Of a stretch of DNA of 64,000 bases, positions 32,822-41,425 are shown in pieces. Location: assembly GCA_016719565.1 (NCBI GenBank), contig JADJYU010000005.1:62001-126000 (forward strand), written 5' to 3'. The first letter of the stretch is position 1, and each line of letters opens with the position of its first letter. Position numbers and translations under genes: made by a program. The DNA is from Ignavibacteria bacterium (GTDB lineage Bacteria; Bacteroidota; Ignavibacteria; Tepidaquicellales; Tepidaquicellaceae). The notes below the pieces were generated by a model. It had not been told where the DNA came from and made no database searches. It saw nothing but the letters and a program-made list of their open reading frames with translations.

Positions 32822-34636
32822 ATGAAAATGAAAAATTTTATTTTAGTTTTAATTTTAATACTGAACTTTTCCGGGATTGTAATCTGTGAACAGCCGGATT
32901 TATTTAATTTCAAGAAAAACACAGGTCAGGATTTTCACATTATCCCTGACGTAATGAATAAAGTACAGGTTATTCAAAACGACAGAGGTAATACCCGGGC
33001 TAATATTTTTGATGCTGATTCGCTGCCTGTATTCCCGGGTTTTCCTAAAGTTGTTAACGGGCAGTCTACTGAAGGCGGAATATATTGTCAGATGGATGCA
33101 GACAGTGATCTGGAAATAGTCTATGGAATTGGAACTACAATTCAGGCATGGAATATAGACGGCAGTGCAGTAACCGGCTGGCCGAAAACTTTAACTTATA
33201 ATACGCAGGGAGCTCCCGCTTACGGAGACATTGACGGTGACGGGGAAGCGGAGATCGTCATCGGAACCGCCAACGTCACCGGCGTTCTGGGAATTCTTTA
33301 TGCTTTTGAAAAAGACGGAACTCCCGTTACAGGATTTCCTATTAATAACGGCGGCTCCAGCCGTTCGGTAGTACTTTGTGATCTTGATATGAACGGCAGT
33401 ATGGAAATTATTACCACCAAAAGGCTTTCTTCAGCAGGTGAGATATATGTTTTTAAAGGAGACGGTTCTGTATATCCGGGCTGGCCTAAATCAATTAATC
33501 ATGTTCCGGCTTCCAGCTCGGCCGCAGGTGACATCAACGGTGACGGTATTCCGGAAATAATATCGGAGTCTTATACGAGTCTTTATGCATGGGACAGGAA
33601 CGGAAATCCTATAACGGGTTTTCCGTTTATTCTGCCAAACGGAGACGTGAATTCCTATTCTTCTCCCGTGCTTGCGGACGTGGATGGTGATAATATCAGG
33701 GAAATTATTTTCGGTTCGCATCAGTCAGGCGGAGCGGGACTTGGTTATCTGTATATTTTAAAAAATGACGGAACAATATTACCTAACTGGCCAAAGACCA
33801 CGACCTACTGGATCTATAGTCCGCCGGTTCTGGGTTATGTGAATGATGATAATGTAATAGATATAATAGTCGGGGATCAGATCGGCGGCGCATTGATCAA
33901 TCATATTTACGCCTGGGATAAAAACGGAAATGTCCTTAGCGGATTTCCCATAGGACCTGTTAATGCTGTGAACAATCAGGTAGCTCTCGCAGATATTGAC
34001 AATGACGGCAAGCTTGAACTTATAGTTGATGATAATACACAGGAAAGCGGCATGGGAAAATATTCAGCATATAATCATGACGGAACGCCATTAGCCGGAT
34101 GGCCGCTTCCAACCTCCGGAACTACAATCTTTAACATGCCCTGTCTCGCTGATCTTAATAATGACGGAATTCTGGATATCGTCGGCGCAGGCATATCTTT
34201 ATTCGGCAGCAATCAGACAAGCGTATATGTCTGGAATTCTGGTGTAAATTATGATGCATCTAAAATTGTAAATCCTGTCTTTCAGTTTAATGTAAGACAC
34301 AACGGAGTTTATGGCGATAATAATCTTGTTTCAGTTGGCGATCCGGGAAATGAGATCGTAACAGGATTTACGCTTCATCAGAATTTCCCAAATCCGTTTA
34401 ACCCGGTAACCAATCTGGAATTTAGAATACCGGAAAAAGGATTTGTCACTTTGAAAATTTATGATATTCTCGGCAATGAGATCACGTCTTTAATGAATGA
34501 GAACCTCCCGCCCGGAAGCTATCAGGCGCAATGGAACGGAGAAGGTTTTGCAAGCGGTGTTTATTTTTATGAACTGACTGTTACAGGATTGTCAGCAACG
34601 TTCAGAGATACAAAGAGAATGCTATTAATAAAATAG
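32822..34636 (+). CDS. FG-GAP/VCBS repeat protein with T9SS sorting domain
   Basis: A 604-residue secreted protein: signal peptide (residues 1-22), then about eight FG-GAP-like repeats with calcium-loop cores such as GDIDGDGEAEIVIG, CDLDMNGSMEIIT, GDINGDGIPEIIS, ADVDGDNIREIIFG, ADIDNDGKLELIV and ADLNNDGILDIVG, alternating with W-x-x-G/D-G-x-x-x-x-G-W/F-P strands. This predicts an integrin-alpha-like beta-propeller. The last 85 residues (HQNFPNPFNPVTNLEFRIPEKG...ASGVYFYELTVTG...DTKRMLLIK) are a T9SS type-A sorting domain. Its TAG stop is the first unit of a heptamer tract. Ligand unknown. Confidence 0.9.
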   Translation: MKMKNFILVLILILNFSGIVICEQPDLFNFKKNTGQDFHIIPDVMNKVQVIQNDRGNTRANIFDADSLPVFPGFPKVVNGQSTEGGIYCQMDADSDLEIVYGIGTTIQAWNIDGSAVTGWPKTLTYNTQGAPAYGDIDGDGEAEIVIGTANVTGVLGILYAFEKDGTPVTGFPINNGGSSRSVVLCDLDMNGSMEIITTKRLSSAGEIYVFKGDGSVYPGWPKSINHVPASSSAAGDINGDGIPEIISESYTSLYAWDRNGNPITGFPFILPNGDVNSYSSPVLADVDGDNIREIIFGSHQSGGAGLGYLYILKNDGTILPNWPKTTTYWIYSPPVLGYVNDDNVIDIIVGDQIGGALINHIYAWDKNGNVLSGFPIGPVNAVNNQVALADIDNDGKLELIVDDNTQESGMGKYSAYNHDGTPLAGWPLPTSGTTIFNMPCLADLNNDGILDIVGAGISLFGSNQTSVYVWNSGVNYDASKIVNPVFQFNVRHNGVYGDNNLVSVGDPGNEIVTGFTLHQNFPNPFNPVTNLEFRIPEKGFVTLKIYDILGNEITSLMNENLPPGSYQAQWNGEGFASGVYFYELTVTGLSATFRDTKRMLLIK

Positions 34637-34676
34637 TTAGTAGTTAATAGTTAATAGTTAATAGTTAATAGTTAGT
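34634..34676. repeat. Heptamer tract beginning at a stop codon
   Basis: Five to six units of TAGTTAR, the first of which is the stop codon of the FG-GAP gene (AAATAGTTAGTAGTTAATAG). Confidence 0.93.
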
Positions 34677-34681
34677 ACGCC

Positions 34682-34711
34682 GCGGTTGGTGTTGCTCCGT
34701 CCGCCAACCGC
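34682..34711. repeat. REP-like hairpin, solitary copy
   Basis: The same hairpin as the 28661 array with two changes (GCGGTTGGTG, loop TTGCTCCGTC, CGCCAACCGC; one base opposite is changed), located 46 nt after the FG-GAP gene. Heptad-period ATTTGTA repeats follow to 34765. Confidence 0.88.
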
Positions 34712-34773
34712 CGTAATGCCAAAAGAAATTTCAGATTTGTAATTTGTAATTTGCAATTTGTAATTGCTATTCT

Positions 34774-34797
34774 GGTGTTGCTCCATCCACCAACCGC
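34774..34797. repeat. REP-like hairpin, left arm replaced
   Basis: A partial copy: GGTGTTGCTCC, ATCCACCAACCGC. The left GCGGTT is missing. It is now enclosed by ATTCTGG (34769-34775) and CCAGAAT (34805-34811), which pair with each other. 14-bp repeats (ATTTGTCATTTGAA) follow. Confidence 0.75.
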
Positions 34798-34860
34798 CGT
34801 AATGCCAGAATATATTTCAAATTTGTCATTTGAAATTTGTCATTTGAAATTGCTTTTAAA

Positions 34861-34893
34861 GAAAGCCGCAGGATTCATCATCCCGCGGCTTTC
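34861..34893. terminator. Bidirectional terminator between FG-GAP and mscS-like genes
   Basis: A 14-position stem with one mismatch (GAAAGCCGCAGGAT and ATCCCGCGGCTTTC) followed by a run of T. It lies between two convergent genes. Confidence 0.9.
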
Positions 34894-34968
34894 TTTTTTT
34901 ATTATAATTGTTAGTTATCATTAATTTGCTAACTATTAACTGCAAACTATTAACTACTAACTATTTCT

Positions 34969-35868
34969 CTATCCGGATTTAATGTTTACTTTTAATTCAG
35001 GAACTTCGGTCATCTGAAGAGTAGCCGATGCTAATTTTACTTCGCCCGACGCTTCAATGTCTTTTAATATTCTGGTAAACAATTGTGTCTTTATAAATCT
35101 TCTTTTCTTATAATCGACTACATATCTTAATGTAAATTCCGCCCAGTTGTCGTTGGCTGTCATTGAAATCATCGGCTCGGTCTGCGCATCCTCAAGACGG
35201 TACTTGTTCTGCAGAGACATCCATTTGGAATGTGATTCCTCTGACAGCTTATTGGCTATTTCGTTTCCTGCTCTCATTATCAGCTGACTTGCCATATCAT
35301 AATTACTGCCGTAATGGATCGGGATCTTGATCTCATCCCAGAGAAAAGGAAAGTCACCGGAATAATTAAAAACCGGTTCTTTAAATACAAAGCTGTTTGC
35401 AATGAGGACTATCCTTCCATTGTAAAGATCACCGTCAACCCACTGTCCCGTTTCCATAATTGTAGTCCGCAAAACTCCGATATCAATGACATCGCCTTTA
35501 ATGCCGCCGAGCTGTACCCTGTCCCCCGTCTTGTAAAATCCGCCGAACATTATTGCGAGCCATCCTGCAAACGAGCCAATGACTTCCTGAAGAGCAAAAG
35601 CAATACCTGCGCCGGCTACACCCAGAGCTACGGTTAAACCTCCAAGATGATCGCTGAATACAATTGATACCAATAGGATTGTAAAAACATAACCAATTAC
35701 ATTGCTGAATTTTTTTGCCCGATACCGGTTGTCTTGGTCATTTATTTTGTTAAACAGATTTTTTTGAATGAGTTTGATTATGAGCCAAATTACAATTAAG
35801 CCTGCAGAGATAATAAGTATCTTGCTTACAACGGGCTTAGACATGAATTGTGTTATATTTTCTTCCAT
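34969..35868 (-). CDS. Small-conductance mechanosensitive channel (MscS family)
   Basis: Opens under membrane tension to release solutes on osmotic downshock. The 299 residues have two or three N-terminal transmembrane helices (about 14-35, 55-78) and the pore helix region VALGVAGAGIAFALQEVIGSFAGWLAIMFGG (about 82-112), which has the small-residue Gly/Ala packing of MscS TM3. The beta domain starts at YKTGDRVQLGGIKGDVIDIGVLRTTI, and VLIANSFVF-like sequence (RIVLIANSFVFKEPVFNYS) follows. The C-terminal alpha/beta part is complete. Its TAG stop also runs into a TAGTTAG tract. The channel family is firm. Confidence 0.9.
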   Translation of the reverse strand: MEENITQFMSKPVVSKILIISAGLIVIWLIIKLIQKNLFNKINDQDNRYRAKKFSNVIGYVFTILLVSIVFSDHLGGLTVALGVAGAGIAFALQEVIGSFAGWLAIMFGGFYKTGDRVQLGGIKGDVIDIGVLRTTIMETGQWVDGDLYNGRIVLIANSFVFKEPVFNYSGDFPFLWDEIKIPIHYGSNYDMASQLIMRAGNEIANKLSEESHSKWMSLQNKYRLEDAQTEPMISMTANDNWAEFTLRYVVDYKKRRFIKTQLFTRILKDIEASGEVKLASATLQMTEVPELKVNIKSG

Positions 35869-36056
35869 AGTTCGTTTGAATTCTTAATATTAATTATCAC
35901 TTTCTTTTTTGTTCATAAATAATTTCCTTTATTTGATATTTAAATTGAAAATAATATTAATGAGACATTATTGCACTACTTTTAACACTCCTAATGGTTT
36001 GAAAAAAATGATTTTTAATTTGAAGAAGGTTCATCTACTATAACAAGAACCTAACA

Positions 36057-36126
36057 AAATCAATTATCAATTATCAATTATCAATTATCAATGTTAAATG
36101 TTAAATGTTAAATGTTAAATGTTAAA
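36057..36126. repeat. Heptamer tracts CAATTAT and ATGTTAA
   Basis: Four units of CAATTAT change directly into five units of ATGTTAA. Upstream CCTAACAAAA also precedes the same tracts at 41199 and 44393. The rest of 35869-36056 is AT-rich; the mscS-like promoter should lie there. Confidence 0.92.
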
Positions 36127-36188
36127 AAATAAATTATTAACAGTAAAAACAAACTATTAATTACTAACTGCAAACTACTAAATAAAAC

Positions 36189-36215
36189 AGCCGTGAGATT
36201 CTTCATCCCACGGCT
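36189..36215. terminator. Terminator of the 36294-39266 T9SS gene
   Basis: Stem AGCCGTGAGAT / ATCCCACGGCT (one mismatch), T-rich end, about 80 nt past the stop. An identical hairpin lies at 44515. Confidence 0.85.
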
Positions 36216-36222
36216 TTAATCA

Positions 36223-36293
36223 ATTATAAATGTTAAATGTTAAATAAATTACTAACTACAAACTATTAACTATTAACTACTAACTGCTAACTA
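36223..36293. repeat. Heptamer tract reaching the stop codon
   Basis: ATGTTAA units followed by TTAACTA/CTAACTA units that run up to the stop codon of the large T9SS gene (stop is part of the last unit). Confidence 0.88.
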
Positions 36294-39266
36294 TTATTTC
36301 ACGAGCATCATTTTCTTAACTGAGCTGAAATCATTAGCGCTTAATTTGTAGAAGTAAATTCCGCTTGACAGATTCGATGCATTAAAATTGATCGAATAAT
36401 ATCCCGCGTTTTTCACTCCGTCCACTAAGTTCATGACTTCTTTTCCTGACATGTCAAATATTTTCAAACTTACCGCTCCGTCAACAGGTATTTCATAACT
36501 GATCGTCGTTGACGGGTTGAAAGGATTCGGATAGTTCTGTGATAATTTGAATTCAGCCGGAATTCCGATCACAACTTCATTGCTGAGGTTGAAATATTCG
36601 AAGTTTCCGTTGAAGTCTGTTTGTTTTAATCTGTAGCTGTAATTTCCTGAAGCTACGTTTCTTTCTGTGAATGAGTAGCTGTTTGGTGTAGCGGATGTTC
36701 CGTTACCGGATACGCTTCCGACTTTTGACCATTCGCCGTTGACAGATGATCTTTCGATATCAAATCCGGAGTTGTTGATCTCTGAAGAAGTTGTCCAGTT
36801 TAAGGTAACACTGTTGCCGCTGATTGAAGAAACGAATGAAGATAACTCAACCGGTAATGCTTCTGATCCTCCGATTGCAAAATCTGAGAAATCAGTAAGT
36901 CCTATTGCCACAAGCGTGTTTCCGCTTACCTGTGTATTCAGACATTCCCATGAACCTAATCTGTCAGATCTTTTCATTATATATAATTTTAACGGATCTA
37001 TAAATACAAGTCCGTCAAGGTCAATAATAATGTCATAAGTTGCATATCCTGTTTTGTCATTTCCTGTGTAAGTAACAGTAAACCAGTAGTCATGATAAAC
37101 TGAGGTAGGTGTGAAAATGGATCCGTCACCTGTTGTCTGACCGCTGTTTGCAGTTATGGTCTGACCGGGATCATTGTTTGTATATTGAGAAATGAATAAA
37201 TCTCCGCCTCCCGGATTATCTGACGGTGTACCTGAATTAATAATTACATTTCCCGTGTATTCAGTGAAAACAGAGGAATAAGAATCCTTTGATTTTTCAT
37301 TCTTAGTTCCTGATGTAACCACATTTCCCTGATAAGGTCTTGGAAGTGATAGGAAGTTAACCGTTACCAACGGATTACATGTATATGAACCAATTCCGGT
37401 AACATTGTTCACACAAAGTGAATTAACATTTGAAACAACAACGTTATCAATCCAGATATTATTTCCATAGTCACTAATGCTTCTGAATCCAATTACAACG
37501 TTACTTGCACCGGCAACATTTGACAGATCAATTGTTTCATGTCTCCACTGTCCCTGTGCTGACGGAACATATGCTGAACCGCTTGGAACCATCGTTGCAA
37601 GTGAAGGAAGCGTACTGTCGGATTTTTTATAAACAGTTGCAGCTGAGAAGAATGAGGTACCACCGTTAGTAGAAATCACTATTTCCAGAGAATCCTGTGA
37701 GTTGTCCGTAAATGTTCTGTAAGCAACATAGAAATCCAGAACCGGATTTGTTAATAAAGTTAGATCCATTTCAGGTGATCTCAAAACTGCGCTTCTACCG
37801 GAGGAATTAGTACCGCCGAAACAATCTGAAACTGCTGCAACATCACCCGCTGTGCCTTCAGGATTTGTACATAATCCCAGACCCCAGGGTGCAACAGATC
37901 CAGCTGCAACCTGTGTAAGTATTGTCCAGCCTGTCGGCGTTGTAAAGTTTTGAGAATAAGGAAATGCGGAAATTTTGTCCTGAACATTAACATTAACTGT
38001 TAAAGTATCATTGGATGGATTTCCTTCACCTGCAAGATCTGTATATATTTTTAAAACAGAAACTCCTGATACAAGAGGTATAAATGCATTACCGCCGCTG
38101 AATGTAACATTTTCTGTTGCATTCTGAACTATCGGTCCGACTGTATTTACAGGACCAACCGGTGAGCCGCCGTTAACTGTATAATAAACAGGTACAATAT
38201 TCTGCGTTGTGGTACCAAAATTTTTAGCGGTTGCAATTATATCATACCCTTTACCTACAGATATGATCTTTCCCGGCGATCCTATTGATGCAGCGGTAAT
38301 TCCCATATCATCTGCAACGACTACTAAAGGTGCCCATCTGAAGGTCAGACCGTTAGGGGGTAATATGAGGGGAGTAATAGTACAAGATGCACCATTTGTT
38401 CCTCCTGCTGTTGTAGCTGACCAATCTGTAGTTGTAGTACGATTATTGAAATCTGTAATTGCTGTACCTCTGAGACCAACTTGTTGTGTAATTGTCGGCG
38501 TAACAGGACTTTTTGCAAAAGCCCCATAAACAAATTCCAGAACATTTGATGTTTCGTACAGTCTTACCTGAAAATTAAAATTTTCCAGAGTATCAGTTGT
38601 TGTAAATCTTCTAAAATTTTTCCATTGAATGGTATGAATTCTGCTTCCGATTGCCCCTGTTGTTCCTCTGACTATGCTTCCGGCTGCAACCTGAATAGTT
38701 GCATTTACAGCACCGGCAGTTGAAGAAGAAGTAGCATTTGCTGACATTGTAACAGTTTTCAGACCTACATCAAATGAAACAATTGTAGTTCCGACCGGAA
38801 TTCCGGTACCGGAAATTACTCTTCCTGCTACAATTCCGGCAAAATTTGATACACCGGTCAATGTATTACTGCTTATAGTCCTGTTACATCTGAAACCGAA
38901 TGTTCCAATCAGATCTCTGGCAAGTGGAGCTGCTACACCAGTGGAAGTTAAAGTTGAAATTGGAGTGTATATCGCTCCTCCCGGCGCAGTACCGAATCCA
39001 ATAAATCCATTAGTTGTAATTCCAACATCATAATAGGTCCCTCCGTTAAATTCAAATGGAAATGGAATTGTATTTATTGCATAAGAAATATCATCCAGAC
39101 CGGCGGCGCCTGATGTTCCTGTAGCAATAGCTACTGTAGTATCTCCAATGATTTCAATGTAAGATCCTCCCGGCTGTGAAAAAGTGTAAGTAGTAACCTG
39201 AGCAATTGAGCTTAAGCTTATGCAAAGGAAAAATACCATTGTAAAGAATGAAATTAATTTTTTCAT
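36294..39266 (-). CDS. Large T9SS cargo protein, paralogue 1
   Basis: A 990-residue secreted protein. It has a signal peptide (1-22), an N-terminal domain with YAINTIPFPFEFNGGTYYDVGITTNGFIGFG, an inserted GTGIPVGTTIVSFDVG repeat-like patch, and a beta-rich lectin-like segment (IHTIQWKNFRRF...FNFQVRLYE). A CARDB-type strand region follows (ITAASIGSPGKIISVGKGYD), then a choice-of-anchor-J or MAM-like jelly roll (FPYSQNFTTPTGW...WRHETIDLSNVAGASNVVIGFRS), an Fn3-like module (LPVELSSF...SGFDIERS) and the T9SS type-A domain (SQNYPNPFNPSTTISYEIP...SSVKKMMLVK). It shares N-terminal parts with the 44604 protein and middle parts with the 41426 protein. Function unknown; probably cell-surface or released. 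Confidence 0.88.
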   Translation of the reverse strand: MKKLISFFTMVFFLCISLSSIAQVTTYTFSQPGGSYIEIIGDTTVAIATGTSGAAGLDDISYAINTIPFPFEFNGGTYYDVGITTNGFIGFGTAPGGAIYTPISTLTSTGVAAPLARDLIGTFGFRCNRTISSNTLTGVSNFAGIVAGRVISGTGIPVGTTIVSFDVGLKTVTMSANATSSSTAGAVNATIQVAAGSIVRGTTGAIGSRIHTIQWKNFRRFTTTDTLENFNFQVRLYETSNVLEFVYGAFAKSPVTPTITQQVGLRGTAITDFNNRTTTTDWSATTAGGTNGASCTITPLILPPNGLTFRWAPLVVVADDMGITAASIGSPGKIISVGKGYDIIATAKNFGTTTQNIVPVYYTVNGGSPVGPVNTVGPIVQNATENVTFSGGNAFIPLVSGVSVLKIYTDLAGEGNPSNDTLTVNVNVQDKISAFPYSQNFTTPTGWTILTQVAAGSVAPWGLGLCTNPEGTAGDVAAVSDCFGGTNSSGRSAVLRSPEMDLTLLTNPVLDFYVAYRTFTDNSQDSLEIVISTNGGTSFFSAATVYKKSDSTLPSLATMVPSGSAYVPSAQGQWRHETIDLSNVAGASNVVIGFRSISDYGNNIWIDNVVVSNVNSLCVNNVTGIGSYTCNPLVTVNFLSLPRPYQGNVVTSGTKNEKSKDSYSSVFTEYTGNVIINSGTPSDNPGGGDLFISQYTNNDPGQTITANSGQTTGDGSIFTPTSVYHDYWFTVTYTGNDKTGYATYDIIIDLDGLVFIDPLKLYIMKRSDRLGSWECLNTQVSGNTLVAIGLTDFSDFAIGGSEALPVELSSFVSSISGNSVTLNWTTSSEINNSGFDIERSSVNGEWSKVGSVSGNGTSATPNSYSFTERNVASGNYSYRLKQTDFNGNFEYFNLSNEVVIGIPAEFKLSQNYPNPFNPSTTISYEIPVDGAVSLKIFDMSGKEVMNLVDGVKNAGYYSINFNASNLSSGIYFYKLSANDFSSVKKMMLVK

Positions 39267-39309
39267 AATTTTTGTTTGGGTTTAATTAATTAATTGTATT
39301 GAAATTTTT

Positions 39310-39373
39310 AGGAAGACATCATATTGCAGATTGCAGATTTTATCTCTAATAAATTTTTCAGATTCGTCTTCCT
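39310..39373 (-). promoter_or_regulatory. Inverted-repeat leader before T9SS paralogue 1
   Basis: AGGAAGAC (39310-39317) and GTCTTCCT (39366-39373) bracket about 48 nt, 44-107 nt upstream of the start codon. The same 8-9-bp arms, spacing and inner CAGATTC occur before the 41426-44101 gene. It could be a structured 5' leader or a regulator site. The remainder of the 39374-39660 spacer is AT-rich with nothing else recognisable. Confidence 0.55.
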
Positions 39374-39660
39374 TTTGGGTATTCAGAAAAATTTTCAAAA
39401 AGAGTAAAATGAAATTTTAAGACAGTCTCCTTTCTGTTAAGATTAAATTGTTAGAAAAATACAGATTAAATTGATGTAAACAATAAATTCAATGTATACA
39501 AAATAAGTTTAATCCTAATAAAAACCAAATAATTAAATTATCAATTTTCAATCATTTAATTTTAATCAATACTTGTTTAGTCATTATTCTTAAATATTGA
39601 ATCTTTATTACAAATTTTTAGGATCAATTTCATTCAGCTAAATACCCGGCATGTATAAAA

Positions 39661-39690
39661 AAAGCCGGAAGAATCTCTTCTCCCGGCTTT
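39661..39690. terminator. Terminator of the 39759-41027 T9SS gene
   Basis: Stem AAAGCCGGAAGAA / TTCTCCCGGCTTT with one mismatch and a four-base loop, T-rich on both sides. A near-identical hairpin lies at 41327. Confidence 0.85.
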
Positions 39691-39720
39691 ATTCAAGTAT
39701 AAATGTCAAATGTTAAATCT

Positions 39721-39758
39721 TTGCTAACTACTAACTATTAACTATTAACTATTAACTA
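39721..39758. repeat. Heptamer tract reaching the stop codon
   Basis: Five units of CTAACTA/TTAACTA end at the stop codon of the next gene. This tract and the following 150 bp of coding sequence are almost identical to 41388-41540. Confidence 0.9.
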
Positions 39759-41027
39759 TTATTTAATGAGCATCATTTTCTTTACCGAGGTGAAATCATT
39801 TGCGCTTAAACTGTAAAAGTAAATTCCGCTTGAGAGATTCGCTGCATTAAAATTGATCGAATAATAACCTGCGTTTTTAACTCCGTCCACTAAGCTCATT
39901 ACTTCTTTTCCTGACATGTCAAATATCTTCAGACTTACCGCTCCGTCAACAGGGATCTCATAACTTATCGTAGTTGATGGATTGAAAGGATTCGGATAGT
40001 TCTGTGAAAGATCATACTTAGAAGGAATTCCAATAATAACTTCATTGCTTAAATTGAAATATTCGAAGTTTCCGTTAAAGTCTATTTGTTTTAATCTGTA
40101 GTTATAGTTTCCTGTTTCAATATTTCTGTCTGTGTAAGAATAGCTGTGTGAAACAGCTGATGTTCCGTTACCGGTTACATTACCGACTTTTGACCATTCG
40201 CCATTAACTGATGATCTTTCAATGTCAAAACCTGAATTGTTAATTTCAGATGCAGTTGACCAGTTTAAAGTAACATTATTATTGTTTATAACTGAAACAA
40301 AACTTGTAAGCTCGACAGGTAAGACACCCCCTCCTATTACAGCCAGTCCGTCTATTCCTATATAGTCACTGTTAAGGCCGTTCAATCCGCCGTTAACAAC
40401 GTTGTATCTTATAGCGAATCTTGCGCTGAAATTTGTTGTAGGAGCTTCAAATCCGCGCAATTCCCAGGTACCCGCAGTATTAACTTTAAATCTTCCAAGC
40501 TCTATCCAGTTCGGATCACTTGGTAAAGTATTATTGGTCGGGTTGTACATTACTCTTATTGAATCAGGAAAAGTACTTCCGGTAGGTGCGCGTGAATAAA
40601 ATTGAATTGAATCACCTGCAACTACATCAAGATCAGGCAGTACAAGCCAGTTGTCAATATTTCCTAAACTTCCGGCAGACTGATAATTTCCACCTGCATA
40701 ATCATCAGGATCACCGTTAAATGCCGGAAATACGGCAGGATTTCCCGTAAACCAAAAATTGGTAGATGGTGCACCTGAAATTGTCCCATTTCTGTAAACA
40801 CTGTATCCGCGGGATTTTAAAGCTGCAGTATCATTTGGCGCATCAAAATTATCAAAATAATAAATATTACCATTTACTGAAACAGGAATGTTGTTATCAT
40901 TTTGATTAACTACAACTTTATCTGTACTTGCCGGTGTTCTTGAACCATTAGGATTATCATTGATAGAGAATCCCAGAAAAATGCCTAAAGCTAAAACTGT
41001 TAGAACGGTTAGGTAGATCTTTTTCAT
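39759..41027 (-). CDS. T9SS cargo protein with choice-of-anchor domain, paralogue 2
   Basis: A 422-residue secreted protein, the shortest of the four related cargo genes. Signal peptide 1-20; a jelly-roll domain (YYFDNFDAPNDTAALKSRGYSVYR...NIDNWLVLPDLDVVAGDSIQFYSRA...WELRGFEAPTTNFSARFAIRYNVV), which is the choice-of-anchor-J type carbohydrate-binding-like fold; then the Fn3-like LPVELTSF...SGFDIERS module and the type-A sorting domain ending SVKKMMLIK. The last about 190 residues are nearly identical to those of the 41426 and 36294 proteins, at DNA level too. No enzymatic motif is seen. Confidence 0.88.
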   Translation of the reverse strand: MKKIYLTVLTVLALGIFLGFSINDNPNGSRTPASTDKVVVNQNDNNIPVSVNGNIYYFDNFDAPNDTAALKSRGYSVYRNGTISGAPSTNFWFTGNPAVFPAFNGDPDDYAGGNYQSAGSLGNIDNWLVLPDLDVVAGDSIQFYSRAPTGSTFPDSIRVMYNPTNNTLPSDPNWIELGRFKVNTAGTWELRGFEAPTTNFSARFAIRYNVVNGGLNGLNSDYIGIDGLAVIGGGVLPVELTSFVSVINNNNVTLNWSTASEINNSGFDIERSSVNGEWSKVGNVTGNGTSAVSHSYSYTDRNIETGNYNYRLKQIDFNGNFEYFNLSNEVIIGIPSKYDLSQNYPNPFNPSTTISYEIPVDGAVSLKIFDMSGKEVMSLVDGVKNAGYYSINFNAANLSSGIYFYSLSANDFTSVKKMMLIK

Positions 41028-41198
41028 TTTTAATTTCCTTTTTGATTAAGTTTTTGAAATAAGGTTTTATTAAAGATAAATTACTTTGTTAATTTAAACT
41101 AAAGCTGACCTCCTTTCGGAATAACATTTATTTTTAGGATCATTAAATTATTTGTATACAAATTTAATTTTTTTTCTAACATAATCCTAACAAAAGAG

Positions 41199-41302
41199 CA
41201 ATTGTCAATTATCAATTATCAATGTTCAATGTTAAATGTTAAATATTAAATGTTAAATGTTAAATTGTTAAATGTTAAATTGTTAATTGTTAATTGACAA
41301 TT
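41199..41302. repeat. Heptamer tracts CAATTAT, ATGTTAA, TTGTTAA
   Basis: Some fourteen units of period 7 that change from CAATTAT to ATGTTAA to a mixed TTGTTAAT form. Preceded by CCTAACAAAAGAG as in the 44393 tract. Confidence 0.88.
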
Positions 41303-41326
41303 GATCTATAACTCGCTTCTATAAAA

Positions 41327-41357
41327 AAAAGCCGGAAGAATCTCTTCTCCCGGTTTT
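41327..41357. terminator. Terminator of the 41426-44101 T9SS gene
   Basis: Stem AAAAGCCGGAAGAA / TTCTCCCGGTTTT with one mismatch, loop TCTC. It is almost the same sequence as the hairpin at 39661. Confidence 0.85.
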
Positions 41358-41387
41358 AATCAATTATAAATGTTAAATGTTAAATCT

Positions 41388-41425
41388 TTGCTAACTACTA
41401 ACTATTAACTATTAACTATTAACTA
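41388..41425. repeat. Heptamer tract reaching the stop codon
   Basis: Five units of CTAACTA/TTAACTA ending at the stop codon of the 41426 gene. It is part of a block duplicated from 39721. Confidence 0.9.
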